This document shows positions 26,123 to 36,031 of a stretch of DNA of 64,000 nucleotides, in pieces. Under the pieces are notes generated by a model, which saw only the letters and a program-made list of their open reading frames with translations, had not been told where the DNA came from and did not search any database. Location of the stretch: assembly GCA_900769465.1 (NCBI GenBank), contig CAAGGT010000306.1, positions 62,001 to 126,000 on the forward strand, in the 5' to 3' direction. The translations under genes were made by a program, and so were the position numbers. The DNA is from Bacteroidaceae bacterium (lineage in GTDB: Bacteria; Bacteroidota; Bacteroidia; Bacteroidales; Bacteroidaceae). Within the stretch, counting starts at the first letter, position 1. The number at the start of each line of letters is the position of its first letter.

Positions 26123-27034
26123 TCAAACCTCCAATGCGCCGATAAGATCCTGAACAGAATCCATCTTATGACGTATAAGATAATCTGCGATATAGTCAAC
26201 TATCTCGCCTGTAACGGCAGGATTCATAAAATTGGCAGTACCAACCTCAATGGCGCTGGCACCGGCAAGCAGAAACTCTATCGCGTCGGCACCGGTGGTT
26301 ATGCCTCCAATACCCACAACCGGAATCTTGACAGCTTTTGCAACCTGCCAAACCATACGCAAGGCGATGGGCTTTACAGCAGGACCGCTCATTCCACCTG
26401 TAATGGTAGAGAGTATAGGGCGGCGCTTTTCGGAATCGATGGCCATACCAAGCAGAGTATTGATAAGAGAAACACTGTCGGCACCTGCGCCTTCAACTGC
26501 ACGCGCAATCTCTGTAATATCTGTAACGTTAGGAGAGAGCTTTACAATCAGAGTTTTCGGATAAACCTTGCGCACGGCCGCAACAACCTCGGCCGCCGAT
26601 TGAGGCAACACTCCGAACGCCATACCGCCCTGCTTGACATTGGGGCAAGATATGTTCAACTCAATACCGGGTATCTTATCCAGTGCTGCAACCTTCTCGG
26701 CACAAGCCACATAATCCTCAATACAAGCACCTGAGACGTTTACAAGCACATTGGTATCAAGGTCTTTCAGCTGCGGATAGATATTCGCCGCAAAATAATC
26801 TACACCCTTGTTCTGCAAGCCCACAGCATTGAGCATACCCATAGGAGTCTCTGCACTACGCGGGTAGGCATTACCCTCACGATGATTAAGGGTTGTACCT
26901 TTTACGATAAAACCACCCAACTTGTTCAAATCGACAAAATCGGCAAATTCAAGACCATAGCCGAAAGTTCCCGATGCGGTGAGGACAGGATTCTTCAGTT
27001 CCAGACCGCCTATTTTTACATCAGTCTTTACCAT
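26123..27034 (-). CDS. pyrD: Dihydroorotate dehydrogenase, class 1B catalytic subunit
   Basis: 303 residues, class 1B size. FMN TIM barrel: LKNPVLTASGTFGYG, then MGMLNAVGLQNKGVD, and GIELNISCPNVKQGG, in which the Cys is the class 1 active-site base (class 2 uses Ser). SVSLINTLLGMAID, PVVGIGGITTGADAIEFLLAGA and EVGTANFMNP follow. It oxidises dihydroorotate to orotate in pyrimidine synthesis and passes electrons through PyrK to NAD. The gene overlaps pyrK by 7 bp, consistent with an obligate complex. Confidence 0.96.
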   Translation of the reverse strand: MVKTDVKIGGLELKNPVLTASGTFGYGLEFADFVDLNKLGGFIVKGTTLNHREGNAYPRSAETPMGMLNAVGLQNKGVDYFAANIYPQLKDLDTNVLVNVSGACIEDYVACAEKVAALDKIPGIELNISCPNVKQGGMAFGVLPQSAAEVVAAVRKVYPKTLIVKLSPNVTDITEIARAVEGAGADSVSLINTLLGMAIDSEKRRPILSTITGGMSGPAVKPIALRMVWQVAKAVKIPVVGIGGITTGADAIEFLLAGASAIEVGTANFMNPAVTGEIVDYIADYLIRHKMDSVQDLIGALEV

Positions 27035-27795
27035 TTGAGTTCATCTATTGAAAATACCGGACCATCTGTACAAACACACTTGTGTCCCTCCTTTGTATCC
27101 TCGACACAGCAGAGACACGCACCCAGACCACAAGCCATCTTATTCTCGAGCGACACCTCGCAAGCAATGCCGTTTTCACGCGCATAGCGGGCTACGGCCA
27201 TCATCATAGGCTTGGGACCACAGGTATAGATACAATCGAATTTCTCGGCAAGCAGCGAATGGTTGGTCACATAACCCTTTTCACCAAGCGAACCATCCTC
27301 GGTTGTATATTCAACGCGACCAAGAGCCTCATACGCCTCGCGCAGATACAAATCCTTTGCCGAACGCGCACCGATGAGGATCACAAAATCATGACCTCCA
27401 TTCTTCAACTCGCGGGCAAGATAGTACAACGGAGCAGAACCGACACCGCCACCTACAAGCAGATACCTTTTACCAGAATCCGCAGGCATTGTAAAGCCAT
27501 TACCAAGAGGCAACAGGGTATTCACCTTATCACCGGGCTTGAGCGAACCAAGCCACCTTGTTCCATCACCGACAATCTGCACCAGGAAACCAATCTCATT
27601 CTTTTCGGCATCAAAGCTATGCACAGATATCGGACGGCGAAGCACAACCGACGGCGTTTCATCAATACGGAGTTCAGCAAACTGTCCAGGACGGACATCT
27701 GGGAACGGAGCATCACCAGCCATAACCAACAGAACACAGTTGGCATTGACCTGACAAACCTCCTTAACTACTAAATCGACAAGAACTTTTTTCAT
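27028..27795 (-). CDS. pyrK: Dihydroorotate dehydrogenase electron transfer subunit
   Basis: 255 residues. FAD-binding part near the N-terminus (VVLRRPISVHSFD), NAD-binding part with LLVGGGVGSAPLYYLA, and the C-terminal [2Fe-2S] cluster loop CGLGACLCCVEDTKEGHKCVC, four Cys in the PyrK pattern. It carries electrons from PyrD FMN to NAD+. It precedes pyrD with overlapping ends, so translation is coupled. A promoter is recognised on the minus strand at 27835-27865. Confidence 0.96.
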   Translation of the reverse strand: MKKVLVDLVVKEVCQVNANCVLLVMAGDAPFPDVRPGQFAELRIDETPSVVLRRPISVHSFDAEKNEIGFLVQIVGDGTRWLGSLKPGDKVNTLLPLGNGFTMPADSGKRYLLVGGGVGSAPLYYLARELKNGGHDFVILIGARSAKDLYLREAYEALGRVEYTTEDGSLGEKGYVTNHSLLAEKFDCIYTCGPKPMMMAVARYARENGIACEVSLENKMACGLGACLCCVEDTKEGHKCVCTDGPVFSIDELKW

Positions 27796-27834
27796 ATCGA
27801 AAATGTTGAATATAATTTATAATGTACATTAGTG

Positions 27835-27865
27835 CGAAGATAACATATTTTTATGCCACACACAA
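27835..27865 (-). promoter_or_regulatory. Promoter of the pyrK-pyrD operon
   Basis: On the minus strand TTG (complement of 27863-27865), a 20-nt spacer, then TATCTTCG (complement of 27835-27842), about 40 nt upstream of the pyrK ATG. Confidence 0.6.
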
Positions 27866-27874
27866 GCAAATAAA

Positions 27875-27902
27875 AAAAATGTTGGAAAGCTCCAACATTT
27901 TT
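27875..27902. terminator. Terminator after the XRE regulator gene
   Basis: 12-bp arms AAAAATGTTGGA / TCCAACATTTTT around AAGC. On the minus strand it ends the regulator transcript just upstream of the pyrKD promoter. Confidence 0.85.
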
Positions 27903-27906
27903 ACTC

Positions 27907-28455
27907 TTATCCAGCATTTTCAGGTATCAATGTCTCATATGTACCGTCACTGTAATATATCCGCACTTCCTTTATCTTTTTCCCGGACTGCAGCGGCATC
28001 ATCTGCGCCATACGGCTTGCCTGGGAACGTTTGGGACGGCTATCTGAAGTTCCTTTTTCACGCGACTGCTGCACAACAGGCCTACGTGGCGACACAGGGG
28101 CATCAACTGATGACTGCTGCGGTTCTGCAACGGTGGCAAAAAGAGTATTTTCAGCACGCGCCAAAGCCTGGCGAGGGGCAACATCATCCACCGGGAACAA
28201 TGCATCTGTAACAGGAAATGATTCTTGTTGCATATCCCTGCGGACAGGTGCCTCTCCCTCACCCATCATCAGCCATTTCATATCAACCCCCGGGAACGCC
28301 TCGTATATCTTGAGCATAACCTCAAGACTGGGCTTGTTGCGTCCACTTATTATATGCGACACCGATGCACGCTGAATCCCGCTCCTGTCGGCAAACTGCG
28401 ACGGTGTGAGATTGTAGCACTTCATCAACAATTCAATCCTCTCACGTTCGTTCAT
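27907..28455 (-). CDS. XRE-family helix-turn-helix regulator
   Basis: 182 residues from MNERERIELL; an in-frame ATG four codons earlier (to 28467) is also possible. Residues about 1-65 form an XRE/Cro HTH: LTPSQFADRSGIQRASVSHIISGRNKPSLEVMLKIYEAFPGVDMKWLMMGEG. The rest is low-complexity, rich in Pro, Arg, Ser and Gln (RRPVVQQSREKGTSDSRPKRSQASRM), probably disordered, with a short C-terminal strand motif (KIKEVRIYYSDGTYETLIPE). This architecture of HTH plus 'MMGEGEAP' and a disordered tail is common in Bacteroidetes, with targets unknown. It lies between the pyrKD promoter and a long gene-free stretch. Confidence 0.85.
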   Translation of the reverse strand: MNERERIELLMKCYNLTPSQFADRSGIQRASVSHIISGRNKPSLEVMLKIYEAFPGVDMKWLMMGEGEAPVRRDMQQESFPVTDALFPVDDVAPRQALARAENTLFATVAEPQQSSVDAPVSPRRPVVQQSREKGTSDSRPKRSQASRMAQMMPLQSGKKIKEVRIYYSDGTYETLIPENAG

Positions 28456-28467
28456 AACTGTATGCAA

Positions 28468-29567
28468 TATTTTTATGTTACAAATGTTTCACCACATTAC
28501 ACCAACAAAGATATTACAAAAATACCAAACAAGCAAACAACAAACCAAAAGATATAAACAGACATAAAACTCGTATTTAAACACATTTGTAAACAAAACA
28601 ATTTGTCAAATTACTTTTCCAGACTGACAAAAACCCCGGACAGAAAACAGAACAGCACCAATAGTCAACAAGAGCCACACAGATACAATCAACATTAACC
28701 AATAAAAGTAAAATATTGATTTTTAACAAGATAAAGCTACAAACAAGCCTCAAATATGCAATCGACACATATATTTTGGACACAAAATGCAAAACAGTTA
28801 AACAAAAGCAAGAGAAAATATTACTCAAAACCTTGATTTTAAGTAGATTAAAAACACAATTATCAAATTGTATATATTCTGCATATTATTATCAACATAT
28901 CAATAAGTGGTTGTTGACAACACATAGGCATAAACTTGACACAGGTCAACCATCTGCAACATATGTTTATAACCACCGCAACAAATGAACACACTACTCT
29001 ATTACACTACTACAAATAAATTGCAAACATTACATTTGTTTACACAAAAGAACGCTTGAATTTACTTTTGTATTTAAGCGCATTGTGAATAAATATCCAT
29101 TTTGGTGATTTTACACATGTAGACACAAGGCAAGAACATCCTATAATTAGAATAAATTGAAAAAACCTGGTATAAATATGGAAAGATTGCAAATTTTTGA
29201 ATCTCAAAGAGCTTAAAAATCACCAAACAACTGATATACAGAGCATTACACACAAAATCAACACTTATGCAAGATAATGAAATAGAAAAAGCTTCAAAAA
29301 AAAACAGAAAGACACCCGAGACACCCCGGAAAAACAGACAACAGAAGGTCATCAACAAACGCGATTGCCAAAAGGGAATAACAGAAGGTACAAAATACCT
29401 ATCCAAATAACATCTGTTGCCGAGGAGGAAAGAAAAATAGCCGGGCTGTCCCCTATTTTACACAAGCAATACAGACAAACATATAAACACAAAAGACAGC
29501 ACCCTTGCTTGCAACACATTCCCTGCGTAAAACACAATATAAACAACAACTACCTCACAGAAACAAC
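28468..29567. other. AT-rich gene-free stretch with strand-skewed composition
   Basis: About 1.1 kb with no convincing gene. The + strand is visibly enriched in A and C (runs such as AAACAAGCAAACAACAAACC). Two DnaA-box-like 9-mers are visible: TTATCAACA at 28889-28897 and TGTGAATAA (reverse of TTATTCACA) at 29084-29092. There is no array of boxes, and neither dnaA nor dnaN is nearby. A 47-codon lysine-rich frame at 29267-29410 has no ribosome binding site. Confidence 0.5.
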
Positions 29568-29601
29568 AAAAAAATGCCTGTTCCAAAATGGAACAGGCAT
29601 T
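29568..29601 (-). terminator. Intrinsic terminator after the M6 peptidase gene
   Basis: 12-bp arms AATGCCTGTTCC / GGAACAGGCATT around a 5-nt loop; the minus-strand transcript runs into T7. Confidence 0.9.
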
Positions 29602-29643
29602 GAAGCCTGTGCGACACCGTCAAAACAGTGCAGACAATATATT

Positions 29644-32157
29644 TTATTCAATTACAAGTTTACGGGCACCGGATGCTGTTACAACGACATACACACCCTT
29701 TGGAAGGCTTGGCATACAAGACTTGTCACCACTGTATACTTTGACACCGGAGACAGCATATACCTCACAGCAGTCACCGTCGGCAACAACCTCATCAACC
29801 CCTGTTGATAACAGCACAACATTCATATATTCAGAGAATGCCGCACTGGCCTCACCGTCAGAAGCTTTCACTCTATAAAGGTAAGCCGCACCCTCTTCAA
29901 GGTTTTTGAACGCATAGTTTGTAGCCGTAGTAGTAACAGTATTTACAAGTTCACGTTTAACCGATGTTGCCACACTTATTTCAAGGTTATCAATCTTAAC
30001 ACGCAATGAACCTTGAGAAAACCATGTAGTAATTAGCAAATTGAATTTGCCATCAACGTCAGCCGAGAATGAAATCTTTTGATTAACACCGTTCACCTCA
30101 AATTTCTCAACCACAAAACCGTCTCCATTCTCGTCATATAAGTGAATTTCCAGACCTACATTACTATCCTTATTAGGATTATAGAGCGATGCATCCAATG
30201 TAACAGTGACATTACCAGTCGCTTCAAGTAATGGCGTCATAAGCATTCCGGAATTATTTAAAGAACCAATGCGAAGAACGCCGTTTTCACTATACACATT
30301 ATCACACACCCAACCACTTGACGACATATAGTCGTCAACTGTATCAATATACAACTCCCTGTTGCCAACTGTGCAATTCATAAAATCTTCACTCAAGATT
30401 GTCTCCTTCTCACCGGCGCCACTTAATGTGTCCGCCTGTTTATACAGTTCAACTGTATACTCAACAGCATCTTCCACAGCCTCCCAATTCGCCACAAACG
30501 AAGTGCTTGTAACATCGGTTGCCGGAAGCACTACAGGAACACCAGAAAACTCTCCATACATAAATCTAAAGGAGATGATGTCATTCTCGTACTTGATATC
30601 AGTAATAGGCTTGTTCATGTAACCGCCTGTATAGACCTTTGCTGCAGGGATTGAAGTATTAGTCAGTTCAGTATTACCGCTTGTTCCCGGCCACACATCA
30701 CCCTTGAGGCTGGCAACGAACTGGCTTGAATTGCTACTTGAATATGGAAACAATTCATTATCGGCAGGTATCAATGTATAGCGTGGATGGTTTTTTGTTG
30801 CATTGATAGTATTGTTATCCCAAGCCGACTTAAGATAATCTACGTGAATGACAAGCATACCGCTACCGAACAGACACTTATCCCACCCCTCTTGCTTACG
30901 GTTCTCAAGAATGTAATACTCATTCTTGTTTGCATCATTCACAACCTTGTAGCCAACGCCGCCCTGAGTGAGCGGTTGCATTGAATATGCGCCTTTTTCG
31001 TCAATCTCGACAATTTTTCTCCAGCCACATAAATCTCTTTGATAGGCACTGTAACCAACAGGAACATAACCCTCGGCTGCATAGTTACCCTGGTCCATAA
31101 CATCCCAGTAGTCCATACCCCAGTTGCCACTCTCGTATGTGGTATCATAGATATCGTGCAAGCCAAGACAGTGCGAGAACTCATGGCAGATAAGACCGAC
31201 ACCAGCCATAAGCTTTCCATAACGGCTCTCATAATTCTCATTATACACAAGTTCACCGCTGCAGGCGTATGTATCACACTTTACGCCATCAACCGTTATG
31301 GTACCGGACTGGGCAGATAGTTGCCACTGATGTGGCCACACCGTATTTGCTGCCGCACCATACGACTCGGAATATCCCGCATATATGCAGTAGACAAATT
31401 CAACCTCGCCATCTCCATTGTTGTCACATTTCAAGAAGTCAAAACCGGCTTTGTCGGCCTTTTGGATACCTTCCTTGACCATATAAGTTGGTTTCTTGTC
31501 ATCACCGCTACTGTCATTGCCGCCATAGTATGACATATTGTTGTCCAATGTTACAATATCAGTCACAAGGAAATTGGGACGGAACTTGCCGTCGGACTGC
31601 GCTATGAAATAGTCACGCGCACTGCCGATGCTGTTTGCGATGGGATTTTCATATACAAAATCCTTTGTATTGAGTATGTTGTTGAAATCCTCTTTTTTAT
31701 ATGTAAACTTCACATCCTTGAACTGCACCAGCAACACGGCAATGTTCACATCACCGACAGGTTCTATCTGCGAACCGGCCTTCTGTGCCGCAGCCTTGTA
31801 TGCAACAGAACGCATACTGCTTGCCTTGGCAATTTCGGCATTAGTCGCCGCAAGGTCAATTGACGTGAGCAGCTCTTTCTCTGCAACACTGCGAATTGAA
31901 CTATTGTGGGCAAGGTGCTTTGTCGAAACGAAAGAGCCGTTGCTGAAGGTCGCATAGCAAAAATCACCACTTGCCTCCTTTACAAGAGGCCTGCCATCGG
32001 CCGTTGCATAGTAGTGCAATGCCTCGTCACCGACAAGTACCACTGTCAGTTCAGTACCATCCGACTGCTTCACTGTAAACGGTTTGCGGTAGGCCGGCGC
32101 AGCAAAGAGCGATGCCGACACAACGAGAGCCATAAAGAGAAGTAAAAGTTTCTTCAT
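29644..32157 (-). CDS. M6 family (InhA-like) secreted metalloprotease
   Basis: 837 residues from the ATG at 32155-32157; signal peptide LLLLFMALVVSASLFAAP. After a propeptide-like region (FTVKQSDGTELTVVLVGDEALHYY), the M6 catalytic domain starts with VAVLLVQFKDV. The zinc site is CHEFSHCLGLHDIYD, HExxH near residue 325. A beta-sandwich with a fibronectin-III-like segment (TSTSFVANWEAVEDAVEYTVELYK) and a second one (NYAFKNLEEGAAYLYRVKASDGEAS) follow. It ends with VYAVSGVKVYSG...LPKGVYVVVTASGARKLVIE, the pattern of a type IX secretion-type C-terminal sorting domain, although no T9SS gene is in the window. Predicted to degrade proteins outside the cell or at its surface. An internal TAATTTTG lies upstream on the minus strand. 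Confidence 0.93.
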   Translation of the reverse strand: MKKLLLLFMALVVSASLFAAPAYRKPFTVKQSDGTELTVVLVGDEALHYYATADGRPLVKEASGDFCYATFSNGSFVSTKHLAHNSSIRSVAEKELLTSIDLAATNAEIAKASSMRSVAYKAAAQKAGSQIEPVGDVNIAVLLVQFKDVKFTYKKEDFNNILNTKDFVYENPIANSIGSARDYFIAQSDGKFRPNFLVTDIVTLDNNMSYYGGNDSSGDDKKPTYMVKEGIQKADKAGFDFLKCDNNGDGEVEFVYCIYAGYSESYGAAANTVWPHQWQLSAQSGTITVDGVKCDTYACSGELVYNENYESRYGKLMAGVGLICHEFSHCLGLHDIYDTTYESGNWGMDYWDVMDQGNYAAEGYVPVGYSAYQRDLCGWRKIVEIDEKGAYSMQPLTQGGVGYKVVNDANKNEYYILENRKQEGWDKCLFGSGMLVIHVDYLKSAWDNNTINATKNHPRYTLIPADNELFPYSSSNSSQFVASLKGDVWPGTSGNTELTNTSIPAAKVYTGGYMNKPITDIKYENDIISFRFMYGEFSGVPVVLPATDVTSTSFVANWEAVEDAVEYTVELYKQADTLSGAGEKETILSEDFMNCTVGNRELYIDTVDDYMSSSGWVCDNVYSENGVLRIGSLNNSGMLMTPLLEATGNVTVTLDASLYNPNKDSNVGLEIHLYDENGDGFVVEKFEVNGVNQKISFSADVDGKFNLLITTWFSQGSLRVKIDNLEISVATSVKRELVNTVTTTATNYAFKNLEEGAAYLYRVKASDGEASAAFSEYMNVVLLSTGVDEVVADGDCCEVYAVSGVKVYSGDKSCMPSLPKGVYVVVTASGARKLVIE

Positions 32158-32257
32158 ATTTATTCTTATTAATTTCACAACCAAACGGACAAAAGTCCAC
32201 TCTTTGCAAAATTAATAAATATTTTCTATATATATAATATATAGAAGTGCTTTTTGG

Positions 32258-33169
32258 CTAGCGGTTGTTCTTTTCCGCACCGCCCTTCTCTTTTACGCCC
32301 ACAAAATATATGCTCACACTTATAAGCATCAACGAAAGCAGAATGACCGGCTGGAACCTGTCGGCACCTGTTATGAAGGAGACGACAGATGCCACAATCA
32401 GTGTGACATACCCATATATTGCCACTACGGTACTGTTCAGATATTTAAGACCGATAGGGATGAGAAAATACGTTATCACTGTAGGGAATATGAGTACAAA
32501 TGCAAAGACCAAAAGCGGCACCGCTTTAAGATCACCTTCAAAGAGAGGTGCCGAGAAACCTGTGAAACAAGAAACCAGAAGAGCCACCAACGCACCCGAG
32601 GAAAATGTGTAGCGTAATATTGTTATGCTGGAGAGATGCCCCACCATCCTTGCCGAAAAGACCAGGTATATTGCATAGATAACCGAAGCGGCAATGGACA
32701 ACATATTACCTAACAACGGTTTATCTGCGATATCATGGTCCGGTTCGGACACAATACACAACATTGCACCCGCGAACCCAACTGCAATACCCAGCAACTT
32801 GCGCGCATCAATACTCTCATGGAAAATCACAGCCGAGGCAATGACAACCCACAGCGGCTGCATGGCATTGAAAATGGCAAAGCTTACAGGAGTCGTGTGG
32901 CTGAGGCTCACCGCATAGAGCGACATATAACCAAAAATACCTACACCACCAAGCGCAAACAGTTTCAGTTTGTCATTGAGGGCAACCGGTTCGGGCTTCT
33001 TGAATATAGCGATAATCCAGAACACCACTGCGCCAAAAACAAGGCGCACCGTCACACACCCGATAGGAGCAATCCATAATGGCAACAGATAGCCCATGGC
33101 ATTTACGTTCAGACCACTCAAAACCCTTGCCGAAAAAAGCGCAAGAGAACCTTTTGCATAGTTATTCAT
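32258..33169 (-). CDS. EamA/DMT-family transporter
   Basis: 303 residues from the ATG at 33167-33169, which overlaps the stop of the MFS gene (ATGA-type arrangement). About ten hydrophobic helices form two EamA repeats: the first starts SLALFSARVLSGLNVNAMGYLL and contains VSFAIFNAMQPLWVVIAS; the second contains MLSIAASVIYAIYLVF and YLNSTVVAIYGYVTLIVASVVSF. DMT transporters move metabolites or drugs across the inner membrane; the substrate is unknown. The frame to 33193 adds eight residues inside the upstream gene. Translational coupling with the MFS gene suggests a joint role. Confidence 0.9.
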   Translation of the reverse strand: MNNYAKGSLALFSARVLSGLNVNAMGYLLPLWIAPIGCVTVRLVFGAVVFWIIAIFKKPEPVALNDKLKLFALGGVGIFGYMSLYAVSLSHTTPVSFAIFNAMQPLWVVIASAVIFHESIDARKLLGIAVGFAGAMLCIVSEPDHDIADKPLLGNMLSIAASVIYAIYLVFSARMVGHLSSITILRYTFSSGALVALLVSCFTGFSAPLFEGDLKAVPLLVFAFVLIFPTVITYFLIPIGLKYLNSTVVAIYGYVTLIVASVVSFITGADRFQPVILLSLMLISVSIYFVGVKEKGGAEKNNR

Positions 33170-34409
33170 AACTCTTCTTCCTACGATTGTCATACACCCT
33201 CAACAGCAACATGAAGATGAACGCCGCAAAACCTATTACAGCATTCAGTGCAAACGGAAAACGTTCACTGTCATTGCCAAAAATCTTCTGACTCCAATCC
33301 ACAATGAAGGGAGCTATCACTATTGCCACATAATTCATTGACATAAGCAGGGCAAGCGCATATGTAACCTTCTGTGGCGAAGCCAGTGACGAGGTCCTGT
33401 CATAAATATAAGGCTGCGCCATACCATAGCCGAAGCCGGCAGCCACACAACCTATTATTATGAACAGCAACGAACTGTTGTAGAAGACATCAAGCAGGCC
33501 TATGGATATCAACAGCATAGCCCAAATGAGAATGCTGTGCCCAAAGGCTTCGACCAGTCGGTTTATGAAGAAGCCGGGCAACATCATTGCCAGAAAGAAT
33601 ATAGAGGTGACAACACCAGCCACACCACTGTCGTAACCATATTTGCCGAGCAGAAAAGGCAGATTGATGCTCACTGCCATAACAAGATAAGTTATCAGCA
33701 GATAGTAGAGCATGAATTTTGCGAGGGGAGCATATTCTATACGCCCACCACTGCTGACAACAGCATCACCCTGCCCGCCCTGCACTCCAACACTTTTCTC
33801 GCCACGTTTTATTGCAGGAACAAGCACTATTGAGACAGCAGGCAACAGATAGACAAGGAAAGGAAGGCGCCACTGAATGTCGGCGAGCCATCCAGCCACA
33901 GCCGTAGCAATCACAAGTGTGATGTTTGTTATGGCCGACACATATCCATACTGTTTGGTACGTTCCTTGCCGCTGAAGAACATTGACACCAGAGAAGTAG
34001 AGAAAGGAATTATGATTCCTGCACCCACACCAAGCAACGCACTCACTGCCACCAATTGCCCCACTGTAGCCGATACAAAATATAATGCACCACTTAAAAG
34101 AAATAGCCATAAACCAATGTATAACAATCGTATATACCCTATTCTATTGCTCATATATCCAGCTAACAATATAAAAGGAATAATAAGCAACGACGGCAGG
34201 GTTGTCAGCAGTTGCAGATCAAGGTCGGTGGCTTTGGGGAATATCACCGCCAGTTTCTCAAGTATGGGAGAGACGGCAAGCCCGGGCAACGACGTCAGAG
34301 CTGCAACCGACCATATTCCAAACAATGCCCACACCGTTATGACACCTTTACCGGTATCTACCCCGGCAGCTCCAAAGAGCGTTCTTTTTACATTCTCATC
34401 ATTTTCCAT
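33162..34409 (-). CDS. MFS transporter
   Basis: 415 residues from the Met in MENDENVKRT (ATG at 34407-34409), preceded on the minus strand by AAAGGAAAC as a Shine-Dalgarno-like site. The frame reaches 34457 but the extra residues look like untranslated leader. Twelve hydrophobic helices. The MFS motif A region is GYMSNRIGYIRLLYIG after helix 2, and GVGAGIIIPFSTSLVSMFF is typical of helix 4-5. A central loop (KRGEKSVGVQGGQGDAVVSSGGRIEY) splits the halves. Drug or sugar efflux cannot be distinguished. Divergent from gadB; it is not the APC-type GadC antiporter. Confidence 0.9.
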   Translation of the reverse strand: MENDENVKRTLFGAAGVDTGKGVITVWALFGIWSVAALTSLPGLAVSPILEKLAVIFPKATDLDLQLLTTLPSLLIIPFILLAGYMSNRIGYIRLLYIGLWLFLLSGALYFVSATVGQLVAVSALLGVGAGIIIPFSTSLVSMFFSGKERTKQYGYVSAITNITLVIATAVAGWLADIQWRLPFLVYLLPAVSIVLVPAIKRGEKSVGVQGGQGDAVVSSGGRIEYAPLAKFMLYYLLITYLVMAVSINLPFLLGKYGYDSGVAGVVTSIFFLAMMLPGFFINRLVEAFGHSILIWAMLLISIGLLDVFYNSSLLFIIIGCVAAGFGYGMAQPYIYDRTSSLASPQKVTYALALLMSMNYVAIVIAPFIVDWSQKIFGNDSERFPFALNAVIGFAAFIFMLLLRVYDNRRKKSYE

Positions 34410-34568
34410 AATCAAGTTTCCTTTTTCTAAAGACAATTTCATAACAAGCTTGGGCATAGAAATGTTGCATCCTTAAAAAAACAAAAAGCGCGAACCATAG
34501 GAAACGGAGCTATGTTTGAAGATTAAAACGGTTCAAAGAACTGGATTATTAACCATTAAAAAAGAGAA

Positions 34569-35999
34569 ATGATGAAAGAAGAAAATTGCAAGACAACAAT
34601 GTGTGCACCGGTATTTGGTTCAGAAGAGATGTTGAAAAGCGCTCCTTGCGACAAAATACCACAACATTCCACAACCCCCGAGATTGCCTATCGCATGGTT
34701 AAGGACGAGACTATTGCACAAACACAGCCACGCTTGAATATGGCAACATTCGTGACAACATATATGGACCCTTACGCCACCAAGCTGATGAACGATGCCA
34801 TCGACATCAACTACATTGACGAGACCGAATATCCGCGTGTAGCTGTAATGTGTGCCAAGTGCATCAACATCATCGCCAACCTGTGGAACAGCCCCGAACA
34901 GGCCAAGTGGAAGGCAGGAGCATTGGGCATAGGTTCAAGCGAAGCCTGTATGCTTGGTGGCGTGGCAGCGTGGCAGCGATGGAAAAAGCGCCGCATAGCC
35001 CAGGGCAAACCCTGCGACAAGCCAAACTTTGTAATCTCGGCAGCATACCAGGTGGTGTGGGAGAAGTTCGCGCAACTGTGGCAGATTGAGATGCGCACCG
35101 TACCACTCAGCAGCGCAAAGCTCACCCTTGACCCCAAAGATGCCATTGCCATGTGCGACGAGAACACCATTTGCGTTGTCCCCATCATGGGTGTAACCTG
35201 GACAGGACTAAACGACGACGTCAAAGGGCTCAACGATGCACTCGAGGAGTACAATAAAAAGACAGGTTACGACATACCAATCCACGTCGATGCCGCATCC
35301 GGCGGTTTCATTATGCCATTCATCAACCCCGGGCTCGAGTGGGACTTCCGTCTCAAGTGGGTACTCTCAATCAGCACCAGCGGCCACAAGTATGGTCTTG
35401 TATACCCCGGACTGGGTTGGGTGATATGGAAGGACAAGAAATTCCTGCCCGACAGCATGTCTTTCAGTGTAAACTATCTTGGTGCAGATGTGACACAGGT
35501 TGGTCTTAACTTCTCGCGCCCTGCAGCCCAGATTCTAGGACAGTATTACCAGTTCATTCGCCTTGGATACGAAGGCTACAAAGATATACAGAGCAACTCA
35601 ATGGAGATAGCAAAATACCTGCACAGCGAGATTGGCAAGATGAAGCCATTCAAGAACTACAGCACCGAGGTGTGCAACCCTCTATTCATCTGGGAGATGA
35701 AGCAGGAACACGCAAAGCAGTGTAAATGGACACTTTATGATTTACAGGACAAGCTGCGCCAGAATGGTTGGATGGTACCGGCATACACCTTGCCCAAGAC
35801 TCTTGAGACAACCATTGTGATGCGTATTGTGGTGCGCCAGGGATTCAGCCGCGATATGGCCGACCAGTTGCTTGGCGACATTGAGGCTGCAGTGGCAGAA
35901 CTTGAGAAACTGCAGTACCCCACACCGTCGCGCCTGAGCATTGAGAGCAACATAAAGGTAAAGGGAACAGTGTACACCCATACCGGCAGCAACAAATAA
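34569..35999 (+). CDS. gadB: Glutamate decarboxylase
   Basis: 476 residues, close to the 466 of E. coli GadB. Fold-type I PLP decarboxylase: PDAT-like N-terminus (NMATFVTTYMDP), IGSSEACMLGGVA, VDAASGGFIMPF (PLP Asp241), and STSGHKYGLVYPGLGWVIWKD with the Schiff-base Lys274. It converts glutamate to GABA and CO2, consuming a proton, as in acid resistance. glsA follows and would supply glutamate. The C-terminal autoinhibitory His of E. coli GadB (end ...HT) is echoed here by YTHTGSNK. The ATG at 34569 or the adjacent one at 34572 may be used. Confidence 0.96.
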   Translation: MMKEENCKTTMCAPVFGSEEMLKSAPCDKIPQHSTTPEIAYRMVKDETIAQTQPRLNMATFVTTYMDPYATKLMNDAIDINYIDETEYPRVAVMCAKCINIIANLWNSPEQAKWKAGALGIGSSEACMLGGVAAWQRWKKRRIAQGKPCDKPNFVISAAYQVVWEKFAQLWQIEMRTVPLSSAKLTLDPKDAIAMCDENTICVVPIMGVTWTGLNDDVKGLNDALEEYNKKTGYDIPIHVDAASGGFIMPFINPGLEWDFRLKWVLSISTSGHKYGLVYPGLGWVIWKDKKFLPDSMSFSVNYLGADVTQVGLNFSRPAAQILGQYYQFIRLGYEGYKDIQSNSMEIAKYLHSEIGKMKPFKNYSTEVCNPLFIWEMKQEHAKQCKWTLYDLQDKLRQNGWMVPAYTLPKTLETTIVMRIVVRQGFSRDMADQLLGDIEAAVAELEKLQYPTPSRLSIESNIKVKGTVYTHTGSNK

Positions 36000-36031
36000 A
36001 GAATAGACCGCGTAGGGTAAAACATAATATT

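Noticed and set aside
28889..29092. Replication origin suggested by two DnaA-like 9-mers
   Set aside because: Only two boxes, far apart, no dnaA/dnaN nearby and no switch of gene strand around the site.
29267..29410. 47-codon lysine-rich frame in the AT-rich stretch
   Set aside because: No Shine-Dalgarno, composition follows the A-rich strand, no family.
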